Shown: piece after piece, positions 1 to 9,097 of the stretch
Layout: each line of letters opens with the position of its first letter
Position numbering within the stretch: position 1 is the stretch's first letter
Assembly (NCBI RefSeq): GCF_011617705.1
Contig: NZ_CP050154.1
Coordinates: 3,906,001 to 3,970,000, forward strand
Source of the DNA: Brevibacterium limosum
Lineage (GTDB): Bacteria; Actinomycetota; Actinomycetes; Actinomycetales; Brevibacteriaceae
Reading direction: 5' to 3'
DNA length: 64,000 bases
The notes under the pieces: model-generated
What the model was told of the DNA's origin: nothing
The model's database searches: none
What the model saw: only the letters and a program-made list of their open reading frames with translations
Program-made: the position numbers and the translations under genes

Positions 1-1245
1 GCTCAGTATCAGCAGAACTGCGGTGGCCCAGATCGTCCCGCCGAACACGGTCACCGAAGCCAAGGCGACCGAAGGCGCGAAGCCGCCGATGGCTCCCGAG
101 ACGTTGTAGGAGACAGCAACAGCGGTGTAGCGAGATCGATCGGGGAACATGTCCGCCATCATCGAACCCAGCGCCCCGTATGGCAGGCCGAGCAGTCCGA
201 TGCCGACACCGATGCCGATGATCACCAGCGGCGGTGAGGCCGTACCGACCAGAGCCATCAGCGGGAAGGCAAGGACCACAGAGAGCAGCGCCGTCATTCC
301 TACGGCTTTCCAGGGAGTGAACCGATCGCCGAGCTGACCGCCGAAGAAGATGGCGATGCCCTCGAGGACGGCGCCGAGCATCGTACCCGTCAACAGTATG
401 CCGGCGGCCAGATGGAGAGTCTCGGTGCCGAAGTTGACGATGAAAGTCGTCAGCAGATAGAAGGGCGCGCTTCCGACGAGGCTGGCACAGACGCCGATGA
501 GCACCCGACGCCAACTTGTTCGGAGCACATGGAACAGGGGGACCTTGACCCTTCGGTCCTCCTGAACGATCTTCCGGAATTCCGGTGTTTCGTCGACCTT
601 GAAACGGATGTAGAGCGCAATGCCCATGAGGAGGAAGGACAGGAGGAACGGAACGCGCCAGCCCCATGCGATGAATTGGTCGTGGGGAAGCAGCGTCACC
701 AAAGCGACGATTCCGCTCGAGCCCAGATTGCCGATCGGTGACCCGTACTGTGGCATCGCGCCGTAGAACGCGCGTTTCTCGGGTGGGGCGTGCTCGACGA
801 CCATCAGCACGGCGCCGCCCCACTCACCGCCGACGGACATCCCCTCGATGATGCGCAGCACAACGAGCAGAATGGGAGCCCACACCCCGATCGTGTTGTA
901 CGTCGGCAGCAGACCGATGGCGCCTGAGCTGATGCCCATGACGAGGACTGTGGCGATGAGCGTGTTCCGGCGCCCGATCTTGTCGCCGAGATGACCGAAG
1001 ACGATCGACCCCACGGGACGGGCCAAGAAGCCGATGGCAAATGACAGAAACGCCACGATAGTGCCTACGGCGGGGTCGAACGTGGGAAAGAAGAGCTCGT
1101 TGAAGGCCAGAGCGGCAATGAGGCCGTAGATGAAATAGTCGTACCACTCGATGGCGGTGCCGATGAGGGAGCCCGCCGAGACTCGCCGCAGCTGCGCTGA
1201 GTCGATATGCGTTGATCGGAAGCTGTCTGCTTCATCTGCAGTCAT
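1..1245 (-). CDS. MFS transporter, metabolite:H+ symporter type (3' part outside window)
   Basis: Inner-membrane secondary transporter of the major facilitator superfamily. The N-terminus contains IEWYDYFIYG around residues 31-40 and GHLGDKIGRR between TM2 and TM3, the signature pair of the metabolite:H+ symporter branch (ShiA, ProP, KgtP type), which carries organic acids or betaine-like solutes with protons. About 415 residues are visible, covering roughly eleven hydrophobic segments; the stop lies beyond position 1. The ATG at 1245 is preceded by a GGGGA-type ribosome site. The substrate cannot be read from sequence. The convergent-free neighbour is an M20 peptidase in the same orientation about 170 bases upstream, so a peptide- or amino-acid-derived substrate is possible but only an inference. 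Confidence 0.9.
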   Translation of the reverse strand, partial: MTADEADSFRSTHIDSAQLRRVSAGSLIGTAIEWYDYFIYGLIAALAFNELFFPTFDPAVGTIVAFLSFAIGFLARPVGSIVFGHLGDKIGRRNTLIATVLVMGISSGAIGLLPTYNTIGVWAPILLVVLRIIEGMSVGGEWGGAVLMVVEHAPPEKRAFYGAMPQYGSPIGNLGSSGIVALVTLLPHDQFIAWGWRVPFLLSFLLMGIALYIRFKVDETPEFRKIVQEDRRVKVPLFHVLRTSWRRVLIGVCASLVGSAPFYLLTTFIVNFGTETLHLAAGILLTGTMLGAVLEGIAIFFGGQLGDRFTPWKAVGMTALLSVVLAFPLMALVGTASPPLVIIGIGVGIGLLGLPYGALGSMMADMFPDRSRYTAVAVSYNVSGAIGGFAPSVALASVTVFGGTIWATAVLLILS

Positions 1246-1417
1246 TCGACGTCATCCCCATTGAAGTCGGTCTTTCATCCGGTCGAACTCGACGGACTCG
1301 TTGAATGCTCCCACGGCTCCGGGGGTTCTCCCTGACGCAGTCAGGTAGGTCGTCATTCTACGCGCGCTCACAGTTGGATGACCAGGTTGGAACGGTCGGC
1401 TGGTCCCCTCGGCGGTT

Positions 1418-2698
1418 CTATTTCAGTGGCTCCAACCCGCACCACTCGGCGATGAAGAGCGCTATGGTCTTCGTGATGTTGCGGACGGACTCGATGTGGA
1501 CCCGCTCGTCGAAGGCGTGGATATCGAGGGATCGCGGCCCGTAGGTCAGAGTCGGCATCGACCCGTAGTTCGTGTAGACCCGACCGTCGAGGTAACCCGG
1601 CGTGGTGAACGACTGCAGGGGCTGGCCGAACACATCGTGATGGGCCGAGCCGAGCACGGCCTCTGCGTCGCCGCCTTCCTCGAGCCGATATCCCGCGGCG
1701 AAGAAGCCGGTTCGCTCCAGGCGCGGCAGGCGACTGTCCTGACCGCGCCGGGCGATGCTCGCGTGCCGGACGTGCTCCTGGATCTCTTCCCACGCCTGTT
1801 CCGGGTCGATCCCCGGATAGATGGCGGCACGCACGGAGATCTCACACCATGACGGGACACTGGAGGGCCAGTCTCCACCCGTGATCTCTCCGACGTTGAA
1901 GTTGATGGGATGATCGACATCCTCGAAGCCCGGGTACCGGTCCTTCTGAGCATTCCAATCGGCCTCGAGTGTGCGCAGGTCGGCGATCACTTCATTGGTC
2001 GCGTCGAAGGCGTTGAAGCCCTGGCTCATCTCCCGGACATGGCTCGGTTTCCCCTCGACGCGAACGGTGAACCAGATGACTCCGACGTTGGTTCGCACCA
2101 GAGCATTCTCTTCTGGTTCCGGAATGAGCACGGCGTCGCCGGTGTACCCGCGCAGAAGTGCTGAGAGCGCACCGTTGCCGGTGCTCTCCTCCTCCACCAC
2201 GGACTGGAAGTGAATAGGGGCTGCAGGAGAGAATCCGGCAGCGGTGATCGCGTCGAAGGCGAAGAGGTTGGCAGCGAGACCGGCTTTCATGTCCCCGGCG
2301 CCGCGTCCGTAGAGCCAGCCGTCCTCGACTCGAGGCTCGAAAGGCGGGGTGGTCCAATTCTCCAGGGGCCCGGTCGGCACGACATCCACATGACCTTGCA
2401 GGATCAGGGATCGGCCCTGTGAGACTGCCGGCCGATAGCTGCCGACGATGTTGAAGTCTTCGTCGTAGGGCACGGTCATCGGCCCGAAGCCCTCATGGTC
2501 CTCGATGTCCTCTTCGTCGATGCGCCAGCGGTCGATCTCAAGTCCTCTGTCGGCGAATTCCTGTTCCATGCGGTCCTGGATCGCCGCCTCACTGCCTCGG
2601 ACAGAAGGACAGCGGATCAGATCACCGGTGAACTCGAGCTGTCGATCGAACGCGTTGTCGACGGCGTCGGTGATGGCCTGGGCGACTTCTCGATTCAT
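1418..2698 (-). CDS. M20 family peptidase / ArgE-DapE-type deacylase
   Basis: Zinc-dependent amidohydrolase of the M20 family (ArgE/DapE/CPG2 group), expected to cleave an N-acyl amino acid or dipeptide in the cytoplasm. Visible hallmarks are LQGHVDVVP (first metal His and catalytic Asp), GRGAGDMKAG (bridging Asp), VVEEESTGNGA (catalytic Glu pair) and a C-terminal metal His in SLDIHAFDERV; the dimerisation domain lies between. The length of 426 residues is normal. An in-frame ATG 96 bases further upstream exists, but the ATG at 2698 has GGAAGAG about 8 bases ahead and matches the family N-terminus, so it is preferred. Transcribed toward the MFS transporter gene, with which it may form a scavenging unit; substrate unknown. 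Confidence 0.9.
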   Translation of the reverse strand: MNREVAQAITDAVDNAFDRQLEFTGDLIRCPSVRGSEAAIQDRMEQEFADRGLEIDRWRIDEEDIEDHEGFGPMTVPYDEDFNIVGSYRPAVSQGRSLILQGHVDVVPTGPLENWTTPPFEPRVEDGWLYGRGAGDMKAGLAANLFAFDAITAAGFSPAAPIHFQSVVEEESTGNGALSALLRGYTGDAVLIPEPEENALVRTNVGVIWFTVRVEGKPSHVREMSQGFNAFDATNEVIADLRTLEADWNAQKDRYPGFEDVDHPINFNVGEITGGDWPSSVPSWCEISVRAAIYPGIDPEQAWEEIQEHVRHASIARRGQDSRLPRLERTGFFAAGYRLEEGGDAEAVLGSAHHDVFGQPLQSFTTPGYLDGRVYTNYGSMPTLTYGPRSLDIHAFDERVHIESVRNITKTIALFIAEWCGLEPLK

Positions 2699-2944
2699 GC
2701 TTCGCTCTTCCAGATTCTCGGGTTGACGGTTGACGGACATACCGATGACAAGTGAGCTCTGTCGGCTATGTGAGCTCTGTGGGCTATTCTGCATCCCTCG
2801 ACGAGCTTCCGGAAGAGCAGCCTGCGTCCGCTGCGACCGATTGTGCGCCCCCTCCCCTCATTCGGAATGAGGGTATAGCGTGGTCGGACAGGGACGGGTC
2901 GACCGACCCGTACTTGAGCCACCACCTGACGAAAGGTGACAAGC

Positions 2945-3409
2945 ATGAGTGACACGAGTATCAGCGCTTCCCGGACGATCGATGCCCCTGCGGAGGACAT
3001 CTTCCACGTTCTCTCCAATCCCGAGCGGCACGCCGAGATCGACGGCTCGGGGATGGTCCAGTCGGATGACAAGACCGATCGCATCACCGAGACCGGCCAA
3101 GTGTTCACGATGAACATGAACTGGGACAAGATGGGCGGCGACTACAAGACCGACAACTACGTCAACGGCTATCAGGAGAACAAGCTTCTCGCCTGGAAGA
3201 CGGCTCCGGCCGGTGAAGAGCCCCCGGGCTGGGAGTGGGTCTGGGAGCTCACTTCCCAGGGGCATGACTTGACCGAGGTCTCCCTGACCTATGACTGGAG
3301 CGCGGTCACTGACAAGGACGTGCTCAAGCAGATCAGCTTCCCTGCCGTGAGCGAAGAGGATCTCGAGTCGTCCCTCGGCAACCTGGCAGCAGCGGTGTCC
3401 GGGGTCTGA
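2945..3409 (+). CDS. SRPBCC family protein (START/Bet v1-like fold)
   Basis: Small soluble protein of 154 residues in the SRPBCC superfamily, which folds around a hydrophobic cavity and binds or converts lipophilic ligands. The start ISASRTIDAPAEDIFHVLSN and the later ETGQVFTMN segment are typical of the polyketide-cyclase/dehydrase-like branch. The ATG at 2945 is chosen because GAAAGG lies 8 bases upstream; an in-frame GTG at 2936 overlaps that ribosome site. It stands alone, divergent from the M20 peptidase. No catalytic residue allows a specific function. Confidence 0.85.
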   Translation: MSDTSISASRTIDAPAEDIFHVLSNPERHAEIDGSGMVQSDDKTDRITETGQVFTMNMNWDKMGGDYKTDNYVNGYQENKLLAWKTAPAGEEPPGWEWVWELTSQGHDLTEVSLTYDWSAVTDKDVLKQISFPAVSEEDLESSLGNLAAAVSGV

Positions 3410-3469
3410 CGCAACGGGGCAGCTCCTGAGGACCACTGCCCACACCTGACAAGGCGGTCCTGACCGAGC

Positions 3470-3769
3470 TCACCGCAGTTCGTTCAGGGCCGCCTCCGCG
3501 CGCCGGCGGCGGTCTTCGACCGTCATCTCCCACCAATATTCGCCGCGTTCGCCGAGACCGTGCTTCGCGACATTCACCTGCCGCCTCGCCTCCGCGAGAT
3601 CGTTTTCATCGCCCCGCTTCTTCGCTTGTCTGACGGCGTTCCTCGCTGCGCCGAGGCGGCTCATGAGTTCCTCGATGACACTCGGTTCCAGTGCTGGGTC
3701 GGTTCGTCGCCACCGGCGCCCTTTGACGATCAGCCACCGATCGTCATCATTGTCGCCGTTCTCGCTCAT
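3470..3769 (-). CDS. conserved actinobacterial hypothetical protein (~100 aa)
   Basis: A 99-residue acidic/basic, helix-rich protein beginning with an acidic stretch, then DDRWLIVKGRRWRRTDPALE, then an Ala/Arg-rich helical region ending near GERGEYWWEM. This matches a recurrent actinobacterial family that databases sometimes label 'biopolymer transporter Tol', a label with no support in the sequence: there are no membrane segments and no signal peptide. Its ATG overlaps the stop of the upstream VOC gene by four bases (ATGA), so the two are translationally coupled. Function unknown. Confidence 0.75.
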   Translation of the reverse strand: MSENGDNDDDRWLIVKGRRWRRTDPALEPSVIEELMSRLGAARNAVRQAKKRGDENDLAEARRQVNVAKHGLGERGEYWWEMTVEDRRRRAEAALNELR

Positions 3770-4194
3770 GCGACGAAGATGCAGAAGGGGTGGCCGGAGG
3801 GATCGGCGAAGACGTAGAGGGGCTCATCCTCGTCGTCGGTGCGATCGACGAGCAGTTCGGCGCCCAGGTCTTCGGCTCGCTGCCGCTGTCGTTCCAGCAT
3901 GGTCATGTTCGGCACGGTGAGATCGAGATGCATCTGCATCGGCACGCCTGTCATCGGCCAGGTCGTCGGTTCGAGGTGCTCGACTTTCTGAAACGCCAGC
4001 TTCCGGTGGCCCAGCGAGTCTGTGAGCACCAGCCAATCTGTTTCGTCGATCTCGCCCGTTGACGGCTCGTCACCCGGGCGATAGAGGTAGCCGAGCAGGT
4101 GGCGGTAGAACTCGGCCAGCTTCCTCGGCTCGGTGGTGTCGATGACAGTGTGCAGCAGCTCAGGATGACCGGACGTGCCCGTCTCGCCCGTCAT
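3766..4194 (-). CDS. VOC family protein (glyoxalase/bleomycin-resistance fold)
   Basis: A 142-residue vicinal-oxygen-chelate protein. It opens with HTVIDTTEPRKLAEFYRHLL, the usual first beta-alpha unit, and ends with YVFADPSGHPFCIFVA, the usual last strand with the DPSGHPF turn. Such proteins bind a divalent metal and act in ring cleavage, isomerisation or drug binding; this compact single-domain form is often uncharacterised. The ATG at 4194 has GAGAGGG ahead of it; a longer in-frame start at 4263 would overlap the upstream NTF2-like gene and is less likely. Coupled to the downstream small protein by a 4-base overlap. Confidence 0.85.
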   Translation of the reverse strand: MTGETGTSGHPELLHTVIDTTEPRKLAEFYRHLLGYLYRPGDEPSTGEIDETDWLVLTDSLGHRKLAFQKVEHLEPTTWPMTGVPMQMHLDLTVPNMTMLERQRQRAEDLGAELLVDRTDDEDEPLYVFADPSGHPFCIFVA

Positions 4195-4223
4195 CTGCGA
4201 GTCCCTCTCACCCGATTGCCCCG

Positions 4224-4592
4224 TCACCCGAGCTCCAAAGGTGTCAGCACGGCGATCTTCCAACCCGCATCAGTACGCACCAGCTGATACATGTTCCGCT
4301 CATCAGGCGCTCCTCCCTGATACTTCCAGGTGACATCGGCCCAGATACTGTGCCCGGTTGACGCGGCTACGGTGACGACGACGTCGGTGTCCGTGACCCT
4401 TTCGTACTGCTCGAAGGCACTTTCGAAGAAGCTCTTCGTCTGTTCCGCGTCGGTGACGAGTATTCGCTCTCCCGGGAACTCGATGAGCGCCGGCACCGCA
4501 TAGTGATCGGCGATCGCCGCGGCATCCCGATCGACGAGCGCACGGGTATAGGCGTCGAAGAACTGTGTGTGAACCTCATTGTTCTCATCCAT
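4224..4592 (-). CDS. NTF2/SnoaL-like small protein
   Basis: A 122-residue protein with the cone-shaped NTF2-like fold pattern: an N-terminal helix (HTQFFDAYTRALVDRDAAAI), a conserved PALIEFPGE turn, and beta strands ending ADVTWKYQGG and VRTDAGWKIAVLTPLE. Family members are small enzymes or ligand-binding proteins; no catalytic Asp/His set is clear enough to name a reaction. It precedes the VOC gene by 29 bases on the same strand, so the NTF2-like, VOC and hypothetical genes probably form a three-gene operon. No ribosome site precedes the ATG; see the promoter at 4600-4605, which suggests a leaderless message. Confidence 0.85.
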   Translation of the reverse strand: MDENNEVHTQFFDAYTRALVDRDAAAIADHYAVPALIEFPGERILVTDAEQTKSFFESAFEQYERVTDTDVVVTVAASTGHSIWADVTWKYQGGAPDERNMYQLVRTDAGWKIAVLTPLELG

Positions 4593-4599
4593 ACCGCGA

Positions 4600-4605
4600 A
4601 CGCTA
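4600..4605 (-). promoter_or_regulatory. candidate -10 hexamer of a leaderless promoter
   Basis: On the minus strand the hexamer TAGCGT (TAnnnT, the actinobacterial -10 form) ends exactly 7 bases before the ATG of the NTF2-like gene at 4592, and no Shine-Dalgarno sequence lies between. That spacing places the transcription start on the A of the ATG. The same geometry recurs at three other genes in this window. Confidence 0.5.
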
Positions 4606-4687
4606 CACCGCGCCTCTGACGCCCGCGCGAAGAACGGCGAAAGTGATCGGGACGCACACCATGCCGGTGCGTCCCGGTGACACTGCT

Positions 4688-5752
4688 TCAGTTCATCGAA
4701 ACGAGGATCTTCACCTCGTCGAGGCTGTTCGTCAGCCGTTCGATGCCCTTGCTGACGATGTCTTCGGCAACGATCTTCGAGGTGATGAACGGGGCCAGGT
4801 CGATCTTGCCTGAACTGACGAGTTCGATCGCCTCGGCGTGGTCATCGGCATAGCCGACACTGGCGCCGAGGCTCCGATCCTGCATCATCAGCTTGCCCGT
4901 GATGTCGACCTCAACCGGTCTGCCATGGATGGCGATGACCTGGAGACGACCGGTGGCACCGAGCACATCGAGGAGCTGACCGACTACCGGAGCGGCGCCG
5001 GCGGCATCGAAGGAGACGTCTGCCATCGCGCCCGCAGTCTGCTTCGACACGATCGCCTTGAGGTCCTCACTCGTCGGGTCGACCACGACATCGGCGACGC
5101 CTGAGCTCAGTGCCTTCTCACGTCGCACCTGCGAGACCTCGCTGATGATCGTCTTCAGGCCCTTGGCCTTGAGCACGGCTGCGACGAGGAGGCCGATCGG
5201 TCCGGCTCCGCCGACGACTCCGACCTGACCATCAGCGGCCGAAGTCTGCTTGACTCCGTGAAGTGCGACGGAGAGAGGCTCGATCAAAGCCGCCTGATCC
5301 AGCGGCATGTCACCGACCGGGTGAACCCAACGGGACTCGACGACGATGTGTTCGCTCAGGCCCCCGCCGAGACCCGAGATGCCGATGAATCCCATTTTCT
5401 CGCACAGGTTGTAGGCACCGCGTTGGCAGGCCGGGCAGGTTCCGTCGACCATCAGCGGTTCGACGGCCACGGCGTCACCGATCGACAGTCCTTCCACTCC
5501 TGCGCCGATCTCCTCGACGACACCGGAGAATTCGTGACCGAACACCACGGGAAGGGTCTCTCCGGACAACGGATGAGCCGCCTCGGCGGTGGGTGCGGGC
5601 GGAATCGGGCCGTCATGGTACAGGTGCAGGTCGCTGCCGCAGATGCCGTTGAAAGCCGGGGCGATCTTCACAGTCCCCGGGCGGATCTGGGGCTCATCGA
5701 TCTCCTCGACTCGCACATCCTCTTTGCCGTAGTAGCGGACTGCCTTCATCAA
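4688..5752 (-). CDS. zinc-dependent alcohol dehydrogenase, 2,3-butanediol dehydrogenase-like
   Basis: Cytoplasmic medium-chain dehydrogenase/reductase of 354 residues that oxidises a secondary alcohol or polyol with NAD(P). Catalytic zinc ligands are visible as C38 in GICGSDLHLY and H73-E74 in FGHEFSG. The insertion with GPIPPAPTAEAAHPL between them is characteristic of the (R,R)-butanediol dehydrogenase branch. The Rossmann domain carries GVVGGAGPIGLLVA. The structural-zinc lobe shows only three cysteines (C106, C109, C117) instead of four, so that site may be altered. It is transcribed alone, away from the SNF2 gene. Sorbitol- or threonine-dehydrogenase activity cannot be excluded. Confidence 0.88.
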   Translation of the reverse strand: MMKAVRYYGKEDVRVEEIDEPQIRPGTVKIAPAFNGICGSDLHLYHDGPIPPAPTAEAAHPLSGETLPVVFGHEFSGVVEEIGAGVEGLSIGDAVAVEPLMVDGTCPACQRGAYNLCEKMGFIGISGLGGGLSEHIVVESRWVHPVGDMPLDQAALIEPLSVALHGVKQTSAADGQVGVVGGAGPIGLLVAAVLKAKGLKTIISEVSQVRREKALSSGVADVVVDPTSEDLKAIVSKQTAGAMADVSFDAAGAAPVVGQLLDVLGATGRLQVIAIHGRPVEVDITGKLMMQDRSLGASVGYADDHAEAIELVSSGKIDLAPFITSKIVAEDIVSKGIERLTNSLDEVKILVSMN

Positions 5753-5961
5753 TACTCACTCCTTCGACTCGAGGTCGATCGGAGCGGAATGTCCCGATCG
5801 GCCGTTCACTGTCGACGCTACCCCTGCCCCGTATATTCGACAATGAACTTGCGACGAAGGTGAGCAACGAGACACGTCCGTCCGACCTGGTTCGGCAAAC
5901 TCCCCCGCAGATCGCGCCCACACTCACCTTCCGTGTCACCGGCAAATGAGAAGATGGCCTG

Positions 5962-8900
5962 GTGTCTGACAACCGTGCCGCCCTCCCTGCCGATTGGCGT
6001 GAGGCCCTCGCCCCGCTCGCCGAGGCGGCTCCGCATTCATACACGCCCGTGGCCCTGGGATTTGAACTCGTCGAGGTCATCCCCCGCACGTGGTTCGAAG
6101 CTCAGCATTCCGTGCTTCTCGACAGAGACGCCGTCACTCCGGGCACGAATCCGAGCCTGGCGATCCGGCCACTCATGCTCAGCGACTCCGGCAACTGGGT
6201 CAAGAAATCCCTGACCTGGCGCACCGTCAACCGGATGGCCCGGCAGTTCGACATCGATCCCGCCCACCAGGAATGGTTCGCCCAGCTCGCAGGGCTCCGG
6301 ACCCGGGGCAAGACCGACTTCACGCCCGATGGTGCGCCGTACCACCTCGGCGACTTCCACACTCCCCTGCTGTGGGAGCATTTCACGCAGGGGAAGAGCC
6401 TCGGCATCGAATTCGTCGGCATCAATCCCGACATGGGCATCCGCATCGGACACAGCGCCAAGGCCGCCATCGACATCCGCCGGACGCAGGGGCGTCTGCG
6501 CGTCCAAGCCCAGGTGAGCATTGACGAACGCGAATTCGCCCCCGGGCTCGTCAAACCGATCTGGACGCACGGGTTCTTCGGCATCGACGTCACCTCCGGG
6601 TTCACCGTCACCCTCGCCCCAGCCGCAACCCCGACGAAAGAATCGGCCCTGCCCGTCCTCCGCTCCCCCGGCCCGATCACCATCCCCGAGACAGAGGCCG
6701 AGGAGTTCTTCGAGGAGTACTACCCGCAGCTGCGCTCCAGCGCCGAGGTCATCAGCAGCGACGACACCGTCACCTTCCCGCAGTACCGGGCGCCCCGCCT
6801 CGTCGCGTTCGCCGCCTTCGGCGCCGGCGACAAACTCAGCTTGCGCTGGTACTGGGAATACTCGGGTCCCCGCCGGTCCTTCCCAATCATCGACCGAGAC
6901 AGACTCAGCGCCGCCTCGGCGAAGGATCTTTCCCAGGTCCGCGACCTCGACCACGAAGAGGCCGTCATCGCCGAAGTCGAGAAGCTCCTCGCCGACACTC
7001 ATGAGACCGGATCCGCGATGCGGACCATCACGGACGCCGAACTCGACGACGCGGACACCGCGGATTTCGTCGTCAACGTCCTGCCCGGGCTCGAGGAGAT
7101 CGAGCACGTCAAGGTCATCACGCGAGGGAAGAAACAGCCCTACCGGGAGCTCGGCGGGGAACCGAACGTGAAGATCACCGCCGTCGAATCCGAGAAGAAC
7201 GACTGGTTCGACCTCGGCTTCCAGATCAGCGTCGACGGCCACCCGGTCCTCTTCGTCAAGCTGTACAAGGCGCTGGCGCGCGGGACGAAGAAGATCAAGC
7301 TCGCCGACGATTCGTTCCTGTCGCTGAACAAACCGATCTTCGACCGGCTCAAAGCCCTGCTCGCCGAGGCGGACCTCATCCCCGAATGGGAACCCGCAGC
7401 GCCGAAGATCTCGAGGATGCACGTGGGTCTGTGGTCGGATTTCGAGGACCTCGCCGACGAGGCAGAACCCGCCGTGACCTGGCGGGAGTCCGCTCGCGCG
7501 CTGGCCGACCTCGAACATCTGCCCGCCACCGAGGTGCCCGACCTGAACGGCGCCAAGCTGCGGCCGTACCAGGTCCAAGGCTTCCGCTGGCTGGCGCTGC
7601 TCTACCGGTGTCGCCTCGGCGGGATCCTCGCCGATGACATGGGCTTGGGCAAGACCCTGCAGACGCTGGCGCTCATCAAGCATGCGCAGGCGGAGAGCCC
7701 GTTCCTCGTCGTAGCGCCGACTTCGGTGGTCCCGAATTGGGTGAAGGAAGCGGCTGCGTTCACCCCTGATCTCGATGTTCGCGTGATCGCAGAGTCGACT
7801 CGGGCGCGTGGAATCGACCTCGCCGAGGTGGCCGACGGTGCCGATGTCATCGTCACGTCGTATGCGATGCTGCGGCTCGAGGAGGACCCGATCTCGCGGA
7901 TGGAGTGGGCGGGGCTCGTCCTCGACGAGGCGCAGTTCGTCAAGAATTCGTCGGCACAGACCCATTTGGCGGCGAAGGAAGTGCGTGCGCCGTTCCGTCT
8001 GGCGCTGACGGGCACTCCAATGGAGAATTCGCTCAAGGATGTGTGGTCGCTGTTCTCGATCACCGCGCCGGGTCTGTTCCCGAGTGCGCACCGCTTCGAT
8101 GACGAGTATGTCCGACCGATCGAATCGGGTGAGAACCCGGGCCGGATGCAAAGACTGCAGCGGCGGATCCGCCCGTTCATGATGCGGCGGACGAAGGATC
8201 TCGTGGCCGCAGACCTGCCGGAGAAGCAGGAACAGGTCATCACGGTCGAGCTGAATTCGGCGCATCGGAAGCTCTACGATCGGGTGCTCCAGAAGGAGCG
8301 GAAGAAGATCCTCGGCTTCATCGACAGCGCGTACGACAAGCAACGGTTCATCGTCTTCCGGTCCCTGACGCTGCTGCGCATGCTCGCACTCGATCCCTCC
8401 ATCGTCGACGCCGAGCATGCCGAGGTGCCGTCGTCGAAGTTGGCCGCCCTCGTGGAGCGGCTCGACGATGTCATCGCCGAGGGGCACCGGTCGATCGTGT
8501 TCAGCCAGTTCACCTCGTTCTTGGCCCATGTCGCCGCCGAACTCGAGGCCCGCGGGATTCCCTATGTCCTCCTCGACGGGTCGACGCGGAACCGCGGGGC
8601 CGTGGTCGATGCGTTCCGTTCCGGTGAGGCGCCGGTGTTCCTGATCAGCCTAAAAGCCGGTGGTTTCGGTCTCAACCTCACCGAGGCGGACTACGTCTTC
8701 CTCATGGACCCGTGGTGGAACCCCGCTTCGGAGAATCAGGCGATCGACCGGGCGCATCGGATCGGGCAGACGAAGAACGTCATGGTCTACCGCTACGTCG
8801 CCGAGGGCACGATCGAGCAGAAGGTGCTCGCCCTGCAGAAGCGCAAGGCCGAGCTCTTCGACGACCTCATGTCCGATACCGGCACCTATGAGGGCCGCGG

Positions 8901-8967
8901 CCCCGGCGGTCAGGCGTTCAGCCAGACCGTGACGGCCGCCGATATCAAGGGGCTGCTCGAGGGGTAG
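5962..8967 (+). CDS. SNF2 family helicase/ATPase
   Basis: A 1001-residue SF2 ATPase of the bacterial SNF2 type, expected to translocate on double-stranded DNA or remodel protein-DNA complexes. The N-terminal ~500 residues correspond to the bacterial SNF2-associated region. The motor domain shows LADDMGLGKTLQTLALIK near residue 555 (Walker A), LDEAQFVKN near 653 (DEAQ, Walker B), LALTGTPMENSLKD (motif III), then the helicase C domain with SLKAGGFGLNLTEADYVF and QAIDRAHRIGQTKNV near 925 (motif VI). The GTG at 5962 has a GAGAAG site ahead. Length and architecture are normal for chromosomal actinobacterial copies, so a housekeeping rather than defence role is likely. Confidence 0.93.
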   Translation: MSDNRAALPADWREALAPLAEAAPHSYTPVALGFELVEVIPRTWFEAQHSVLLDRDAVTPGTNPSLAIRPLMLSDSGNWVKKSLTWRTVNRMARQFDIDPAHQEWFAQLAGLRTRGKTDFTPDGAPYHLGDFHTPLLWEHFTQGKSLGIEFVGINPDMGIRIGHSAKAAIDIRRTQGRLRVQAQVSIDEREFAPGLVKPIWTHGFFGIDVTSGFTVTLAPAATPTKESALPVLRSPGPITIPETEAEEFFEEYYPQLRSSAEVISSDDTVTFPQYRAPRLVAFAAFGAGDKLSLRWYWEYSGPRRSFPIIDRDRLSAASAKDLSQVRDLDHEEAVIAEVEKLLADTHETGSAMRTITDAELDDADTADFVVNVLPGLEEIEHVKVITRGKKQPYRELGGEPNVKITAVESEKNDWFDLGFQISVDGHPVLFVKLYKALARGTKKIKLADDSFLSLNKPIFDRLKALLAEADLIPEWEPAAPKISRMHVGLWSDFEDLADEAEPAVTWRESARALADLEHLPATEVPDLNGAKLRPYQVQGFRWLALLYRCRLGGILADDMGLGKTLQTLALIKHAQAESPFLVVAPTSVVPNWVKEAAAFTPDLDVRVIAESTRARGIDLAEVADGADVIVTSYAMLRLEEDPISRMEWAGLVLDEAQFVKNSSAQTHLAAKEVRAPFRLALTGTPMENSLKDVWSLFSITAPGLFPSAHRFDDEYVRPIESGENPGRMQRLQRRIRPFMMRRTKDLVAADLPEKQEQVITVELNSAHRKLYDRVLQKERKKILGFIDSAYDKQRFIVFRSLTLLRMLALDPSIVDAEHAEVPSSKLAALVERLDDVIAEGHRSIVFSQFTSFLAHVAAELEARGIPYVLLDGSTRNRGAVVDAFRSGEAPVFLISLKAGGFGLNLTEADYVFLMDPWWNPASENQAIDRAHRIGQTKNVMVYRYVAEGTIEQKVLALQKRKAELFDDLMSDTGTYEGRGPGGQAFSQTVTAADIKGLLEG

Positions 8968-9045
8968 GGGTATTGGCCGGCGGAACCATCCGTAATGCGC
9001 AGAGTCCGCCTCATACCGGCCCGCATCTAAACTCACAGGTCCGGC

Positions 9046-9084
9046 GAGAATATTTACTTTAGGCCACCTAAAGTAAATATTCTC
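9046..9084. terminator. perfect 18-bp palindrome, candidate bidirectional terminator
   Basis: The left arm GAGAATATTTACTTTAGG (9046-9063) is repeated exactly as its reverse complement at 9067-9084, with a 3-base CCA loop. It lies between the stop of the SNF2 gene (8967) and the stop of the convergent nuclease gene (9098), the expected place for a shared terminator. The arms are unusually AT-rich for this GC-rich region and there is no clear T-tract outside the arms. The TTTAGG/CCTAAA core recalls iron-box half-sites, but the spacing does not fit DtxR/IdeR sites. Confidence 0.6.
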
Positions 9085-9097
9085 CTCAGGCGGACGT

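Noticed and set aside
6037..8529. 830-codon open frame on the strand opposite the SNF2 helicase
   Set aside because: Its product is an Arg/Gly/Leu-rich string with no fold-like pattern; long antisense frames are expected opposite GC-rich genes with strong third-position bias, and the plus-strand helicase is unambiguous.
9046..9084. DtxR/IdeR iron box
   Set aside because: Half-sites TTTAGG/CCTAAA are only 3 bases apart rather than the ~9 expected, and no promoter is nearby: both flanking genes end here.
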